NCBI GenBank assembly: GCA_030867875.1 | Contig: JAOWCC010000577.1 | Span: 149,598,344-149,662,343 of the forward strand | Length of the DNA: 64,000 nt | Source of the DNA: Actinernus sp. WN-2022 | Taxonomy: Eukaryota; Cnidaria; Anthozoa; Actiniaria; Actinernidae | Reading direction: 5' to 3' | Part shown: positions 23,813 through 33,995 of the stretch, piece by piece | How positions within the stretch are numbered: position 1 is the first letter of the stretch | Layout: the number at the start of each line of letters is the position of its first letter | Position numbers and translations under genes: made by a program | The notes under the pieces: generated by a model | Seen by the model: only the letters and a program-made list of their open reading frames with translations | Databases searched by the model: none | What the model was told of the DNA's origin: nothing

Positions 23813-26800
23813 CCGGGGTTTGAACCCGCGACCTCCCGCTCAACAGACCAGAGCTTAACCACTGAGCTAACCGGGAGGCGGTACCCTAGTACAATACGAC
23901 TGATGTAATACATAATCTGATCACTATTACTATCATCAGTACTAGTATCACCACAAGGGGTTACCTTGTTACATTACCCTAGTACAATATGACTGATGTA
24001 ATACATAATCACTATTACTATCATCATCATAGCTGCTAATTATTTATTTGAAGATAGGACAAATAAAAAGTAATATATTTTGTCTAACTAAATGTCAACT
24101 ACATAATTATATTTATTAACTAATAAGCTTTGACAATATTTGCAGATATATTTAAAACAGCTATGCTAATCCGTGGGGTTCCTGTGTTAAATTTGGATAC
24201 GCTGTGTCAGTTTGCATATCAAAAAAAAACATTTCAACCAAAACTCAATTAAAGAAAGCTCTTTTTCGTTAATGTATTTCTCAATATTAAATAAATACTG
24301 CCGTATTGAATACTTTTGATTCATAAAGATATATAATTTTCAACATCATCTAAGGTATAAGCCAAGGGCATCACTATTAGGTTTCTATTAGATGCCCAGT
24401 CCACCCTCAGAAATGTATTTAAATGTAAGTGGTTTAGGTGAGGTAATGTGTATTTTTCTATCTGCTGTTATTGTCTTGTGTGTGTGTTATAATATAATCT
24501 AGATTGTAATGTATTTGTCAATGGATGTAATTCATTGGTGTGGAAATAAAACAACAAAGTCTATCTAGATCTGCACCAGGGGTTTATTACACGCCAAACA
24601 TTGCTTTAAAATGACTTGTAATGCCAATGAGTTTGTAAGAAGATACATGTACCTTCATTAACAGGGGGAAATCACTCGAAAGGAATATTTTGAGTGTAAC
24701 AGCTCGTTTATTGATTAATTCCCAGTGGAATCGATAAAGTTTGTAGCCATATGTTACCGTACTCAGGTAAAGTTTAGAGTTTTGAGAATAGTTGGATACA
24801 GTAATAGTTCTGGGCCGGGTTGTTCAAAGCCCGATTAGTGCTAATCCAGGGTTAATTTCCATGACAACCAATAGGTTCTGTGCAGAGTTAATCCAGGATT
24901 AACACTAATCGGGCTTTGAACAACCCGGCCCTGATCTGCATCTGCATCTTCCCCCAGGCCAGAAGGGCTGCTACAGCTAGCAGCCAATTGTTGGCAAGAA
25001 ACAGTACAATAGATTTCCCATGTCTGACCTTGCATTGTCAGAGCAGTTTCAGAACATGTTTTATACATAAAAAGTCATGTAGATAGGGGAAAACAAAAGG
25101 TTTTAATCTCCTGGGCCCGGTTCCTGAAAGCCCGATTAGCGCTAATCCTGGATTAACTCTCAACAAAACATATTAGTTGTCATGGTAATTAACTCTGGAT
25201 TAGCGCAAATCGGGCTTTCAGGAACCGGGCCCTGGGACTCAATATAGCCACTGTGTGATAAGAGCAATTAATTTAAAATTGCATGTAACCAACCTCCAAT
25301 AGAATTGTCAATGGCTTCCTGGGCTTTTTGAATCCCAAGTCTAAACTCTTCCAGCTCAGGTCTTAGCTTATTCCCTCTGTGATAGTAGACAAGAGCATAC
25401 TCGAAGTCTCCCATAGCATAGAGGGCCTCTGCCTTCTGATAAAGACCCTGTGGAGCATTAATCACATATTATAAAAGAAATGAACATCTCCGTGTACTCT
25501 ACTTTGACCACGCCGGCTACAAGTTTTTACTCTTTTTACTTACCACAGAAGCCTGGATTTGAAATACTGTAAATGCCCCCTGTACTCAATTTTTTTTTCC
25601 CCTACTATGCCTGTGTTGGGAGAACCCTGCATAATTATGGTACCAATTCTTGTTGTCAGTGGAATGTTCAAAGCACAGCTGGTACATTAATTTTGTAATG
25701 AACAAGCAAGAGTTTACTATAATTGTATGCATTTACGTGTATAACTTTTGCAAAGAATAGCTTATGCCGGGGGGGGGTTGGCTTTGTCTCCTTCCTCTTC
25801 TAATCTATACACACTATGCATAACTCGCGCGGTCACAACATGAAAAAGAGGCCGGTAGGTCCTCTGGAATGTTGAAGCTGAAATACTAGCAGGAGGTGTG
25901 AAACGTGTTGAGCATGATTGTTTAGTTGAAAAATGTTGCTAATCTGTCCTCATTTATCCTTTATTTTTCTTTATAGTACAACCAGCCAGGCGCATAGCAA
26001 ATTAACAGCATTGTTTCACTGAACATTCATTCAGTGCATTTCACAATCTCCCCGGGCGCTTCAATTTCAACATTCCAGATGACCTACTGGCCTCGTTGAC
26101 ATGCTAGTTACCAGGACTTATGCATAGGGTCTATATGAGGGGGACGTAAAATAACCTGTTGTGTTATTTCTAGAAAGAGTAGGGGATTGTCTCGTGACAC
26201 AACAGCCTGATATTCTTACATTTTGTAGGTACTAACAATCAATTATTGCGAACACAGATGTATTGTTTCTTTTGATTCAATATGTAGAGGAAATCGGAGA
26301 ATAGCTACAAAACCCAGATTACCAAGTTACTGTGAAAACAAACCTGGATTTTCTCCCTGTTTGATTTTTCTGAATCATCTACCAATTGTATAACCCAGAT
26401 TTCGACATATTTTTATGAAATACTTGGAGACAGAAATCACAATTACATTGTAAATATAAGTTCAAACCTGTATTTGGTACTGGTGCATGCTGCAGCATAT
26501 ATATATATATATATTGTGTCATAAACAATAGTGCCCTAAGGGGCTTCACTTTACCTTATTGAATTCCTTGTCATCTTCTAATGCTGCCTCAGCATCTCTG
26601 TATGCTGCATTATTATCACCAAGCTTGAGGAAACATTTGGATCGAGCCACAAGACAAAACCTGTCTGTTGGTTTCAGCTCCAGTGCCTTGGGAAAGATAA
26701 AATGAAGGGCATAAGTGACTCTTGATCACATTCTAAATTCTCCTACAAATTATTTGTTTTCTAAGGGAGAATTTAGAACGTGATCAAGGGTTACTTACAC

Positions 26801-28505
26801 CCTTATAATTGCACACAGCCCTTCAAATACTGTTTTAGCTACATTCAACAAAGTTGATTTTGGATGAAAGTGTGTTAGAGACAATATAGCATGGCTCAGA
26901 CAACAACATGTATACCTTTGTTTGCACCTAGACATTAACATGTGATCAAACCAAGTTTCATCATGATGTCAAACATGAATGTTTTGCCTGCCTACATGTA
27001 CTTGTCAAGTTTTGGTGCCAGTCTTACCAAGAGCATTCAACGACAGTTTGCTTTTTATTTGATTCAGGCTGCCTGGTTCTCATAACAATTTGTGCTGAGA
27101 AAATGTATGCTGTTAATTTGGCTGAAATTATCAATTATCTGCCAATAATTATTCTATTATTTTACAGCTTTTAAATTCAGGACTCATGTTCATTGTACGT
27201 ATCTTAGACAAAATGACTATAAATATGGTGACAACACTATTAATCCTGGGGAGCCTGGCACCAAAACTTGACAAGTAGCTATATATAGCTGGGCAAAACA
27301 TTAATGTTGTATGACATCATGATGATAACGTTGCATGACAGCATGATGATAACGTTGCATGGCAGCATGATGATAACGTTGCATGACATCATGAAGGTGG
27401 AGTAATACGGGCAACAATTTCTTGCAACTTATCTCGCAACAATGTTGCATTGTGTACTGCAACTCACAACATGGAAATTTGTTGCATGGCAAGTTGCTCA
27501 AGCAGATGGTAATACATACAACACCGTGCTTAAACTTGCAATGCAACATTGTTGTGAGACAACATGCAAGAAATTGTTGTCCATATTACTCCACCTTGAT
27601 GATAATCTTGCATGACATCATGATGAAACATGTTTATATTATACCATCATGTGCATTCATGCGCTATGGAGATGACCACTTGCACACCGAATTATGATAA
27701 ATGTTCATTTTTATACTTGAACTCTACCTATGAAGTATATTAAGTGCTGACAGTACAGAAAATATTGTGGTCACGGCCTCATCAGAGCTGCCCAACTGGA
27801 TTATTAATATCCAGTACAAATGATGGTATCTGCAATGCAAGCTAGGAAGTACTTCAGAGTTGAACATTACATTTACATGTATATTGGTTCCAATATCATG
27901 GTCTTTGCAACAGCTGTCTAAACATTATATTCAATCATGAACATACCGGATACATGTAACATTCACTGCAAATGGTAAGTTAGTCTATACGTCTACATGG
28001 AAATCACATGTAGCTAAATCCAATTCTACTTTCAAAGAAATTCAGTGACTATAATGTTTTACTTTAACCAGTATTAGTAGCTGTAAGGACCTCCAAACAC
28101 GATTAAGCGAGATGAGTAAACATGGCATACGGTTATCACCATACTTAGCTTAATTGGCACAAGGGTTTCGGCACAACTCCACAAGCATATTTTAATAAAT
28201 CAGTAAACTTAGCTAAAATAACTGTTCGTCAGGCAACAAAACGGCAGGATTATATATATTTTTGGTTTCATATTTTTCATTGTAAGAAGTTGTTTGTCGT
28301 TTATCATATGCAATCAGTTGAGTATAACGAATGGAATCAGAGACAGAGTAGGCTTTGAGTTTGAACTGTGACATGAACGTACCAGTGAGTAGCTATCCAA
28401 TGCCTTTTTAAATTCTCCTTGTTTGAATAACACATCTCCCTCGGCTAAATACGTCGCGAAGGAGCTCTTAGGACCTTCGTCTTGCTCTTCCTCGTCTTCG
28501 TACAT
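11433..28505 (-). CDS. ODAD4: Outer dynein arm docking complex subunit 4 (TTC25)
   Basis: TPR protein that helps anchor outer dynein arms to ciliary doublet microtubules. Ten coding exons, all GT-AG and all in phase: 28505-28383, 26686-26555, 25447-25294, 22198-22134, 21730-21614, 20891-20834, 20676-20250, 19774-19491, 12230-12096, 11719-11433. They sum to 1782 nt, 593 residues. N-terminal TPRs span exons 1-3 (ATYLAEGDVLFKQGEFKKAL, CLVARSKCFLKLGD, KAEALYAMGDFEYALVYYHRG, then GIQKAQEAIDNSIG); these wordings match vertebrate TTC25 closely. A basic linker (exons 4-5) precedes LLGEMYADKEYLEKLL, a W-R-Q-Q-K-P block in exon 7 and a second TPR set in exons 7-9 (SRALDNLGRVYAKAGEFD, WLFHEIGRCHLEL). 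Exon 10 is an acidic/lysine tail with KNKDED repeats, usual for the family's variable C-terminus. AATAAA on the minus strand lies at 11066-11071 and 10984-10989. Intact; convergent with MGAT1. The identification is secure. Confidence 0.95.
12370..12440 (-). mobile_element. 3' tail of a LINE, minus strand
   Basis: On the minus strand this reads as a run ending in 'gcactatataaatgcttatattattatt', the sort of 3' end with a TTA-type tail that CR1/L2-like LINEs leave; the LINE at 33900-33995 has a comparable 'ctatataaataaag ... attatt' tail. Only the last 70 or so bases are present. Confidence 0.4.
12831..12853. repeat. G homopolymer
   Basis: A run of 23 G residues in the ODAD4 intron just before the Ty3 element; its true length is uncertain in any assembly. 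Confidence 0.8.
13615..13866 (+). repeat. 24-bp coding tandem repeat in Ty3 gag
   Basis: About ten tandem units of 24 bp (core aaccaagggagcgatggcca) encode the octapeptide TNQGSDGQ or TNQGGDGQ in the gag frame. Because 24 is divisible by three, several other frames are also open through the array; those are artefacts. Confidence 0.85.
13896..14629. mobile_element. Non-autonomous DNA element in Ty3 gag, 6-bp target duplication
   Basis: The termini are cagggcttcaaataa and the inverted ttatttcaagccctg. Subterminal ccggacat/atgtccgg-type repeats pair as well. TCGCAG is present at 13890-13895 and again at 14630-14635, and removing the element rejoins the gag frame (TNQHRS to GKP). The CAGGG ends resemble hAT elements, but hAT duplications are normally 8 bp, so the superfamily is left open. 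There is no transposase inside. Confidence 0.8.
15503..17480 (+). pseudogene. Ty3 pol remnant: protease, reverse transcriptase, part of RNase H
   Basis: Protease is seen as FLVDTGANITII, with the DTG catalytic motif near 15567. RT follows: SPWVSPIVLVKKKDG, RFCVDYGKLN, TLDLCSGYWQVEM, FGLCNIPATFERLM, then YLDDIIIHAS. The YLDD stretch is reached only by a frame change: one extra C around 16812-16814 ends the first frame at 16849, and a second frame carries on from 16836. It continues through FLGHIVSG and LRSFLGLCLYYNR. RNase H starts (FILNTDANNDRIGAV) with further frame breaks and then stops. Confidence 0.85.
17486..18450 (+). pseudogene. Ty3 integrase C-terminal remnants
   Basis: A short segment, RDWDEHLPIVMMTYRSSVHETTGCSP, corresponds to the end of the integrase core. 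The zinc-binding HHCC part and the first catalytic acids are missing, implying a deletion of roughly a kilobase. A foreign, AT-rich stretch (about 17695-17840, starting with (caa)n) interrupts it. From about 18030 a GPF/Y-like module is recognisable (NVYEGPFLVIGRIDDLTYRIQ ... VHHNRLKAY). Non-functional. Confidence 0.75.
19008..19165 (+). mobile_element. tRNA-derived SINE, copy 1
   Basis: The head has a Pol III A box (tagctcagtgg) and B box (gggttcaaacc), followed by the family body 'ggccagaccaacactcagggtctt' and 'aatggttagacc'. It is diverged and 3'-truncated relative to the copy at 23630. Confidence 0.75.
19840..20249. other. ODAD4 intron with a short palindromic AT-rich stretch
   Basis: Between exons 8 and 7 the only notable feature is 'ggggtgcagctttata ... 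tataagtgtggcttatc' near 20143-20190, which resembles one end of the inverted-repeat element at 6887-7709. Confidence 0.35.
21377..21503. mobile_element. MITE-like element
   Basis: The ends are the inverted pair aacaataattatttattcacc and ggtgaataataattattgtt. The interior is rich in 'tattcacc/ggtgaata' motifs. A related fragment ending 'ttcggtgaataattgtta' lies at about 58430-58535. Confidence 0.6.
21840..22066 (-). mobile_element. tRNA-derived SINE, copy 2
   Basis: Minus-strand copy of the same family: tRNA-like head with tagctctatgg and gggttcaaaccc, then the ggaccaacactcagggtctt body and 'aaaataactgagtagaag'. It sits in the ODAD4 intron between exons 5 and 4 in the same orientation as the gene. 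Confidence 0.8.
22532..23018. mobile_element. AT-rich inverted-repeat element
   Basis: The ends ttataggaaattaa and tttaatttcctataa are inverted copies about 490 bp apart. The interior repeats 'aaattaatgc' many times near both ends, in subterminal clusters as DNA transposons often have. No coding potential. Confidence 0.5.
23398..24030. repeat. About 95-bp tandem repeat array, interrupted by a SINE
   Basis: Units begin 'tagtatcaccacaaggggtt' at about 23397, 23494, 23588 and 23942 and contain 'acattaccctagtacaatatg' and 'actgatgtaatacataatc'. The third unit is split by the SINE at 23630-23881. Confidence 0.8.
23630..23881 (-). mobile_element. Full-length tRNA-derived SINE with 10-bp target duplication
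   Basis: This is the best copy of the family. On the minus strand it has an A box (tagctcagtgg), a B box (gggttcaaaccc), the ggaccaacactcagggtctt body and a tail of (tttac)n type. TACCCTAGTA is present on both sides (23620-23629 and 23882-23891), matching one copy in the tandem unit it hit. SINEs of this kind are moved by LINE machinery. Confidence 0.88.
24811..24931. mobile_element. Palindromic MITE, copy 1
   Basis: Near-perfect foldback of about 121 bp. The outer arm gggccgggttgttcaaagcc and the inner gattagtgctaatcc recur inverted at the right end. A related copy is at 25113-25232. Confidence 0.8.
25113..25232. mobile_element. Palindromic MITE, copy 2
   Basis: Same architecture as the copy at 24811: gggcccggttcctgaaagcc and cgattagcgctaatcc, with the complement at the right end. 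It lies about 60 bp from ODAD4 exon 3. Confidence 0.8.
25806..26135. mobile_element. 330-bp MITE, uninterrupted copy
   Basis: The termini tatacacactatgcataa and ttatgcatagggtctata are imperfect inverted copies. Longer subterminal pairing surrounds ggccggtaggtcctctggaa and its complement. A second copy at 29085-30183 is split by another element. Confidence 0.78.
26705..26804. repeat. Short inverted-repeat element in ODAD4 intron
   Basis: Left arm aagggcataagtgactcttg and atcacattctaaattctcc pair with the right-hand complement. It resembles the element at 10482-10582 in its 'aagtgatca ... attctcc' motifs and may belong to one family. Confidence 0.6.
27305..27394. repeat. About 26-bp minisatellite (catgatgataacgttgcatga)
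   Basis: Three to four units with the core gatgataacgttgcatgaca; the array resumes after the element at 27395-27596 up to about 27625. Confidence 0.7.
27395..27596. mobile_element. 202-bp MITE, TGA target duplication
   Basis: The ends aggtggagtaata and tattactccacct are perfect inverted copies, and subterminal caacatt/aatgttg-type repeats also pair. TGA flanks both sides (27392-27394 and 27597-27599) where the host minisatellite has one copy. A 3-bp duplication fits PIF/Harbinger-type elements, but this is inference. Confidence 0.7.
27626..28382. other. First ODAD4 intron, no other feature seen
   Basis: Plain intronic sequence between exon 1 and the repeats; nothing recognisable. Confidence 0.4.
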
Positions 28506-29084
28506 CGTTTCCTAGGGTCTTGGAGATATTTTAGTAAAACCCAGACTTTGTTTCAAGAGGAATTGAGCCAGTCGATAAATATGGCGGCTGCAGGGTTGTC
28601 AAGGAGAGCTGTTGTTATGGAACTTAGTCCCTCCGCCATCAAAATTCCGCAGCCAGTCGGCCCAGTCTTCACTCAATTTTAACCTTTGAGATGAGCTCTT
28701 TTTCAAGTTTCCATATCAACTTGTCATATCAACAATATAATGTTAGCATAAAGACACTTGAGCACAGAAGAAATCAAACTCTGAATTTATTTTACAATGT
28801 TTGTATAGCAATGGCCCCTTATATAATCGTATTTTTTTAACTTTAGGAACCCTTCTTGTAATTAAGAGGCATAGGAACAACACTTAGTCAGCCTAATTTT
28901 AACCTCAAATGGATGAAGAATTCCTTTATCTACACTGTAAGTAAACTGTGGAGCCGCAAATGTTGTAGAATTTTATAAAACTAAACTTAGTAAGGTTGAA
29001 TTTTAGATTCTTTAGAATTATTATTGTTATCTTTGATCATGTCTTTGTAATTAGTCCGAGAATTTAACCTAGACATATTTAACT

Positions 29085-30183
29085 TATACACACTATGCAT
29101 AACTCGCGCGGTCACAACACGAAAAAGTCGCCGGTAGGTCCTCTGGAATGTTGAAGTTGAAATGATAGCAGGAGGTGTGAAACGTGTTGAACATGATTGT
29201 TTAGTTGAAACATGTTGCTAATCTGTCCTCATTTATCAGAAGTGTCCATCTGGTATTGGGGTAGCAGCCCATCAGTTTACGGAGTAGTCTATTTTTAGAA
29301 ATGCTAATCTCAAATTTCGCGGGAAAACACAATGGCGGACATTGGGTCAGATGCGGTAGTTAGGACTGCGGGGGGCACTCATGTACACAACGTAAATGAG
29401 ATGTGCGGCGGTACCGGGTACAGGTTTGAGCCAAATTTGGCAAACTCGAGCTGAGACTTAAAGAAGTAAACAAACTCGGTGCACCTGACTCTTGAGAGAA
29501 CTTCTGATTGTCTTTTTCAGTAAATTTATATAATCAAATGACAGCATGATTTGTACGTGATATTTATCACTCGCTGTATTTATGCCAAATATCACTACAA
29601 CAACCATGAACCAAAAGGCAAAACTTATCTTCGTTCAGTGCATACGTCACATGCTGCTGTAAACACGAAGTACAAAGAAACCACATGTTCTGGTTTATAT
29701 CCATGGACTAATGGTCTTTCCTGGACATGTTGGGCTTACTAGTTCTTGCAAGTTATGAATGAGAAATAGCTGATCATCAGAAGTTTCTACACTGCCTTGT
29801 CCGCCAAAATGTTGTCGCTTATATTACAAACAAAGGAAATCGCTGTCTTAGCCAATCAGGTGCTGCTGATATAATTTCGAAGACTATGATTGGCTGCGAG
29901 ATGGCAGGAAAAGCTTTCTATAAATAGACTACTATGTAAACTGATGGGCCAAACCCTATATTGGGAGATGGACACTTCTGGTTATGGACTTCTGCATTTA
30001 TACTTTATTTTTCTTTATAGTACGACCAGCCAGGCGCATAGCAAATGAATGGCATTGTTTCACTGAACATTCGTTCAGTGCATTCATTTCACAATCTACC
30101 CGGGCGCTTCAATTTCAACATTCCAGAGGACCTACCCGGCCTCGTTGACATGCTAGTTACCAGGACTTATGCATAGGGTCTAT
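29085..30183. mobile_element. Second copy of the 330-bp MITE, split by an insertion
   Basis: The left part (29085-29236) and right part (29995-30183) align to the left and right portions of the copy at 25806-26135. The break is at the catttat motif, where a further element (29237-29994) sits. Confidence 0.8.
29237..29994. mobile_element. Inverted-repeat element nested in the MITE
   Basis: The left end cagaagtgtccatc recurs inverted as gatggacacttctg ending at 29980, and a further cttctg ends at 29994. Subterminal arms (gtagcagcccatcagtttac against gtaaactgatgggcc) also pair. CATTTAT flanks both sides (29230-29236 and 29995-30001), a 7-bp duplication or 8 bp with one mismatch, suggesting a hAT-like mechanism. 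The longest internal frame is 63 codons and unrecognisable. Confidence 0.72.
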
Positions 30184-30185
30184 TG

Positions 30186-30434
30186 ACTCTTCTTAACATT
30201 TATGCAAATATCTAATTCACTACTCGAAAACGAGGCTATCCCCGCATCGGGGATGCCGCAACGTCCACCTGATTTCAAAAGGACAATTCAGGATTTTTCT
30301 TTTTGTCTCCAATGCATAGAAGAACACAGCAATGTTCCGTCCGCGACGCCATTTTGCTTTTCAGCTAAGAAACGATGCGGGGTTAGCCTCGTTTTCGAGT
30401 AGCTAATTGTATGCGCATAAATATTAAGAAGAGT
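30186..30434. mobile_element. MITE-like element, 249 bp
   Basis: Long imperfect terminal inverted repeats: actcttcttaacatttatgc at the left and its counterpart at the right, continuing through actcgaaaacgaggctatcc and ccccgcatcg. It directly abuts the previous MITE. Confidence 0.75.
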
Positions 30435-31115
30435 GAATAGTAAGTAGTTTTTACATGTCGTTTTAGCTTTTTTTATATACAATTGTAATTAGTATAGCTA
30501 TACACGTATTTTGAACGAGCTTGATCTTAAGCTCCTCGGCGCTGCGTGTCTAATAAACTATTGTATTGTATTGTATGCACAATACATTAAAAACAGAACA
30601 GAAGGAATAGTTTAGAGAAACAGCAACAAGCGTTTTGATTGAGTCTTGAAACATAAATGAACAAGAATAATAAAGGAAGAACTATTATTCATTGCGCCTT
30701 GGGTTTTATATGGTACTCATTTGCATATGAAAGCTTTAAACACTGACCAGTAAGTTAATTAGGAAGTATGCATAATTATCCCATAATGTGGAGCATATCG
30801 AAAGAGAAATAACAATCTTGTGATGAAAAATAAACTTGATTGAAGGGAACGGTACACGTGATCTGAAATGGGACCAATATGATGCGACGATCCAGTAAAC
30901 GTCCGAATGTATAAATATCTCGTGTTTATTTTCAGTGCATACGGAAACTTCAGTGTTTCAAAACAAGAACTAAAAAATCAGCCGCACATTTCCTCCCTTA
31001 CGGTATACTCCCTCTCAGCATCCCGCCCCTGATGAGACTACTCGCTATGCAGGATTTTGTTAGTCTCCTTATGAGGAGCCGCAGGCCTTAGATACCGCTA
31101 ACGTGGTCATCTGAA

Positions 31116-33754
31116 ATGACCACCTTCCAGCCACAGGGAAGCTTAAAGACAATTATTGATGATTATTTGATGAAATATTCGTCGTGTAATCTGAGAATGA
31201 TCATTGTCTACAGACCGCCCCCATCAACTAGGAATGGTCTCACGCTGAGCATGTTCTTCGATGAATTCAGTCGATTCCTCGAATCAGTGATTACTACTCC
31301 AGACCCGTTATTGATTTGTGGTGACCTGAACTTCCATCTAGATTCCCTGGATGACTCTGCCGCACTACAATTTGTGGACCTACTTGATACTTTCAATCTT
31401 CAGCAGCATGTCAAGGGTGAAACTCATCGAAATGGACACACCCTTGACCTAGTAATAACCAGAACTGATGAACATGATGTCATTTCCAACTTGTATGTCT
31501 TGGATCCTGTAATCTCAGATCATTACGCGGTGCATTGTGGGATATCCCTAATTAAGCCATGTTATCCAAGAAAAGAAATAACCTACAGGAAGTTAAAACT
31601 GGTCGAAAGAGAGCGTTTTATCGAAGACATCAGGAACTCACCCTTAATGGGTTTTGAGAATCTCGATAATGTTACAGATCTATCGAACTTATACGAAGAT
31701 ACACTATCGTCATTATTGGATCAACACGCCCCTCTCAAAAGACGCACTGTCACCCTACGACCAGCAGCCCCATGGTATACGGATACGATCAAGGCTGAAA
31801 AGGTGAAAAGGAAAAGACTTGAGCGTTGCTGGCGAAAGAACAGACTTACTATAAACAGGGAACTATATGTTAATCAATGCAATCTGGTAAACAAGATTAT
31901 CTATGAATCTAAGATGAAGTTCTATTCGTCAGTTATAGAGGACAATAGCTCAAACCAAGTAGTTTTGTTTACAGCTGTTAACAAAATGTTAAATTGCCAG
32001 GCGATACAAAAGCTACCCTCGTACGATAATGCTACTGATCTGGCCAACAACTTTGCTGATTTCTTTACGGAAAAAGTACAGACTATTAGGGACAACTTCA
32101 CATCTGCGAGTGACAACTGCCATGATGAGAAAACTGTCTGTCCTTCTGAACACGAGTTACATCTATTTACCCCTACAACGGTCGAGGAGTTATCTAGTGT
32201 TCTTGGAAAAACCATCGCCAAATCCTGCAAGCTTGACCCGGGCCTTTACCAGGCAATATATTTAAAGACTGTACTAACATTTTAATGCCTATTGTTGCAA
32301 GGATAGTAAATTTATCATTCGAGGAGGCTGTGGTACCGAAGAAGCTTAAACAGGCAGTTTTAACACCTAAGATAAAGAAGCCTTCCCTCGATAAGGAACT
32401 GTTTCCAAGTTATAGACCAATCTCGAACCTTACATTTATTTCTAAGGCTACCGAGAAGATTGCTGCCGCTCGACTGAATGTACATCTCAAAGACAATAAC
32501 TTACACGAGCTTTTCCAGTCAGCCTACAAGCAGGGACACAGTACTGAAACAGCGTTGGTCCGAGTACATAATGACATTCTTCGCAGTATTGATAACAATG
32601 GCTGTGTCATTCTTCTATTATTGGACATCTCAGCCGCATTTGACACCGTAGACCATTATATATTGCTTACTAGACTCTGTTGTCGTTTCGGAATCAAGGG
32701 AAAGGCTCTTGCATGGATGAAATCCTACCTCTGTGACAGAAGCCAGTTTGTGTGTGTTGGCGATGAAAGCTCCACCAATCGTGATCTACCTTGTGGTGTA
32801 CCTCAAGGTTCTGTACTAGGCCCTATCTTGTATCTGTTGTACACATCACCCCTTGCAGATGTCATCAAACGCCACAGTATGTCATACCATTTCTATGCTG
32901 ATGACAGTCAAATATACCTGTCCTTCCAGCCGTCACGTACTGACGAGCCTGAGTACTCAAAATCAAAGGTGGAAGCATGTATCCTAGATATCAACAACTG
33001 GATGACCGCAAACAAGCTGAAAATCAACAATGATAAGACAGAACTACTAGTGTTGAATGCCCGCCATAAACCAGTTCCACCACTAGACTCTATCTATGCG
33101 GGTACTGATCTGATTACGGTGTCCAAGTCAGTCAAGAACATTGGCCTTTGGTTTGACCACACACTTTCAATGAACAAACAAATTAATTTCATGTGTAAAA
33201 CTGCCTTTTATCATTTACGAAATCTATCTACTATCAGAAGATTTCTGTCATACAGAGATTGTGAAATCTTAATACATGCCTTTGTAACTTCGAGAATTGA
33301 TTATTGCAACTCTTTATTATCTGGCCTACCACAATGCTTAGTACAAAAACTCCAGTACGTGCAGAATGCTGCGGCACGCCTTTTAACATATTCTAAGAAA
33401 TCAGAACATATAACACCAATACTTAAAGAACTACACTGGTTACCCATTACTGCTAGAATAGAATTTAAAATTCTAATTTTAACTTTCAAAGCTTATCATG
33501 AAACTGGACCTTATTATCTACAAGAACTCTTAATTAAATATATACCTGGTAGATCACTACGCTCGGTTAATAAGAAACTTTTAGTCGTCCCTAAATATAA
33601 TCTTGAAACTTATGGAAAGCGAGCATTTTCAGTAATTGCGCCAACATTATGGAATAATCTGCCTGACATTATAAGGACTACTGAGTCTCTAAACACTTTC
33701 AAGAGCAGAGTTAAAACTTACTTATTTAGACGCTATTATCACTCTGATACCTGA
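31116..33754 (+). pseudogene. LINE ORF2: endonuclease C-part plus reverse transcriptase, one frameshift
   Basis: APE-type endonuclease motifs: MIIVYRPPPS, LLICGDLNFHLD, HTLDLVITR and the final SDHYAVHC with the catalytic His. RT motifs: FPSYRPISNLTFISKATEK, LLLDISAAFDTVDH (motif A), LPCGVPQGSVLGPILYLLY (motif B), YHFYADDSQIYLSF (catalytic YADD), then a C-terminal IDYCNSLLSGLP region. The first frame runs 31116-32285 and the second from 32285 to a stop at 33752-33754. They are joined by a single frame slip near 32238, in a g/c-rich patch. Apart from that the frame is open, so the copy is fairly young. Clade assignment (CR1/L2/Rex-like) is by eye. Confidence 0.88.
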
Positions 33755-33995
33755 AATACTTGATTGATTCGGCTACGTAAACGTAATTTATTTGAGTAAA
33801 TATTAATTAATTATTTATAGACCAACATTGTAATTTTAAGGATAACATTTGTATATAATTTAAACATATTTGTTATAGTTACTTACATTATTACTTATAT
33901 TATTATTAGTAGTAGTAGTAGCATTGTAAAGCGCTATTGGTTTTATAGTAGAAATAACGCTATATAAATAAAGATTATGATTATTATTATTATTA
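31116..33995 (+). mobile_element. 5'-truncated LINE, CR1/L2-like
   Basis: Copy of a non-LTR retrotransposon that begins inside the endonuclease domain and ends in an (att)n tail after 'gcgctattggttttatagta ... ctatataaataaag'. The absence of the endonuclease N-terminus (the TETW-type motif) and of any first ORF shows the usual 5' truncation. The coding part is described separately. Confidence 0.85.

Noticed and set aside
28482..28682. Plus-strand ORF over the ODAD4 start
   Set aside because: It is antisense to the first coding exon and has no recognisable content; treated as a shadow.
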